A stretch of 6,104 nucleotides of DNA, taken from the NCBI GenBank assembly GCA_003449615.1, contig DMHA01000049.1, forward strand, positions 1 through 6,104. Reading direction: 5' to 3'. Made by a program: the position numbers and the translations under genes. This DNA comes from Flavobacterium sp. Its GTDB lineage: Bacteria; Bacteroidota; Bacteroidia; Flavobacteriales; Flavobacteriaceae. Positions 5,781 through 6,104 of this stretch are shown piece after piece (within the stretch, counting starts at the first letter, position 1; each line of letters begins with the position of its first letter). The notes beneath the pieces are model-generated. The model made no database searches, was not told the origin of the DNA, and was given only the letters and a program-made list of their open reading frames with translations.

Positions 5781-6104
5781 ATGCCCCTAATACTAGACAA
5801 TCTCTCCAAACACATCACACTGACTCCGCAAGAGCAGGAACTCTTTTTGTCTAAAGAAAATCAGGAAATACTCTACCAAGAAATCCCCAAACTCTAAAGG
5901 TTTTTCAGAATTCTAACCAAAATTCATTGGTGGCTCATCAGGAAAGATTGATGGATAATTTGAGTTTGTCGGCAGAAGATCGTTTCGAAAAATTTTGTCA
6001 CAAACATCCTGATTTAATGTAGAAAGTTCCCCAAAAACAAATTGCCTCTTATATAGGAGTAACTCCAGAATTTTTCAGCAAGATGAAAAGCAAAATGTTG
6101 CGGA
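5781..6104 (+). pseudogene. Crp/Fnr-family regulator pseudogene, internally deleted
   Basis: The ATG at 5781 opens a typical flavobacterial Crp/Fnr N-terminus (MPLILDNLSKHITLTPQEQE, residues 1-20). After LFLSK the frame jumps directly to ENQEILYQEIPKL, which belongs at the end of the cNMP-binding domain and the start of the dimer helix, so roughly 100 residues of the beta-barrel sensor domain are missing. A TAA at 5895-5897 stands where a Glu codon is expected. A 1-nt loss near 5919 shifts the frame. The following frame reads SLVAHQERLMDNLSLSAEDR, and a TAG at 6020-6022 replaces a likely Gln codon. The helix-turn-helix part (KQIASYIGVTPEFFSKMKSK) remains readable to the window end. These four lesions show a dead gene. 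The intact ancestor would have been a cytoplasmic transcription regulator of about 190 residues. The gene continues beyond the window. Confidence 0.9.

Overview
The window looks like chromosomal DNA of a flavobacterium-like member of the Bacteroidota. It is AT-rich, the genes have no clear Shine-Dalgarno sequences, secreted proteins carry short Lys-rich signal peptides, and the recognisable families (a zinc-ribbon hypothetical, a BamE-like small lipoprotein, a PQQ-type propeller, a short Crp/Fnr regulator) are of kinds common in that group. This placement is inference from family resemblance; there is no rRNA or tRNA to anchor it. All supported genes lie on the + strand.

Left part (1-1310). 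A decayed fragment at 107-187 copies the 5' end of the intact zinc-ribbon gene that follows (367-804). Between them is a compact double inverted repeat at 223-248. Next is a small lipoprotein gene (830-1135). Its coding frame clearly begins upstream of the first ATG: a lipobox is encoded there, but the expected start codon reads ATT instead of ATG.

Middle (1310-2904). Two genes 17 nt apart, probably one operon, encode exported proteins: a PQQ-like beta-propeller protein (1310-2476) and a small secreted protein of unknown function (2494-2904).

Intergenic block (2905-3296). This stretch has no complete gene. It holds a short coding-like tail (2999-3094), a convincing intrinsic terminator (3103-3138), a GC-richer segment resembling a dispersed flavobacterial intergenic repeat (3145-3200), and a near-perfect inverted repeat (3215-3235) about 60 nt before the next gene.

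Restriction-modification module (3297-5728). A complete C5-cytosine methyltransferase with all main motifs is followed after 2 nt by a 352-residue protein with a PD-x9-EVK nuclease signature, almost certainly the cognate type II restriction endonuclease. The methyltransferase would protect the host sites that the nuclease cuts in incoming DNA. I cannot assign the recognition sequence. No C (controller) protein gene is visible.

Right end (5729-6104). The remains of a Crp/Fnr-family regulator gene have lost almost the whole cyclic-nucleotide-binding domain, and also carry two nonsense codons and a 1-nt frameshift. The restriction-modification module therefore sits between gene debris on both sides, as expected of a mobile cassette in a tolerant, decaying locus. 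I see no transposase, integrase, CRISPR array or tRNA. The most useful points for follow-up are the unassigned restriction-modification pair, the ATT-start lipoprotein, the deleted Crp/Fnr gene and the duplicated zinc-ribbon 5' end.
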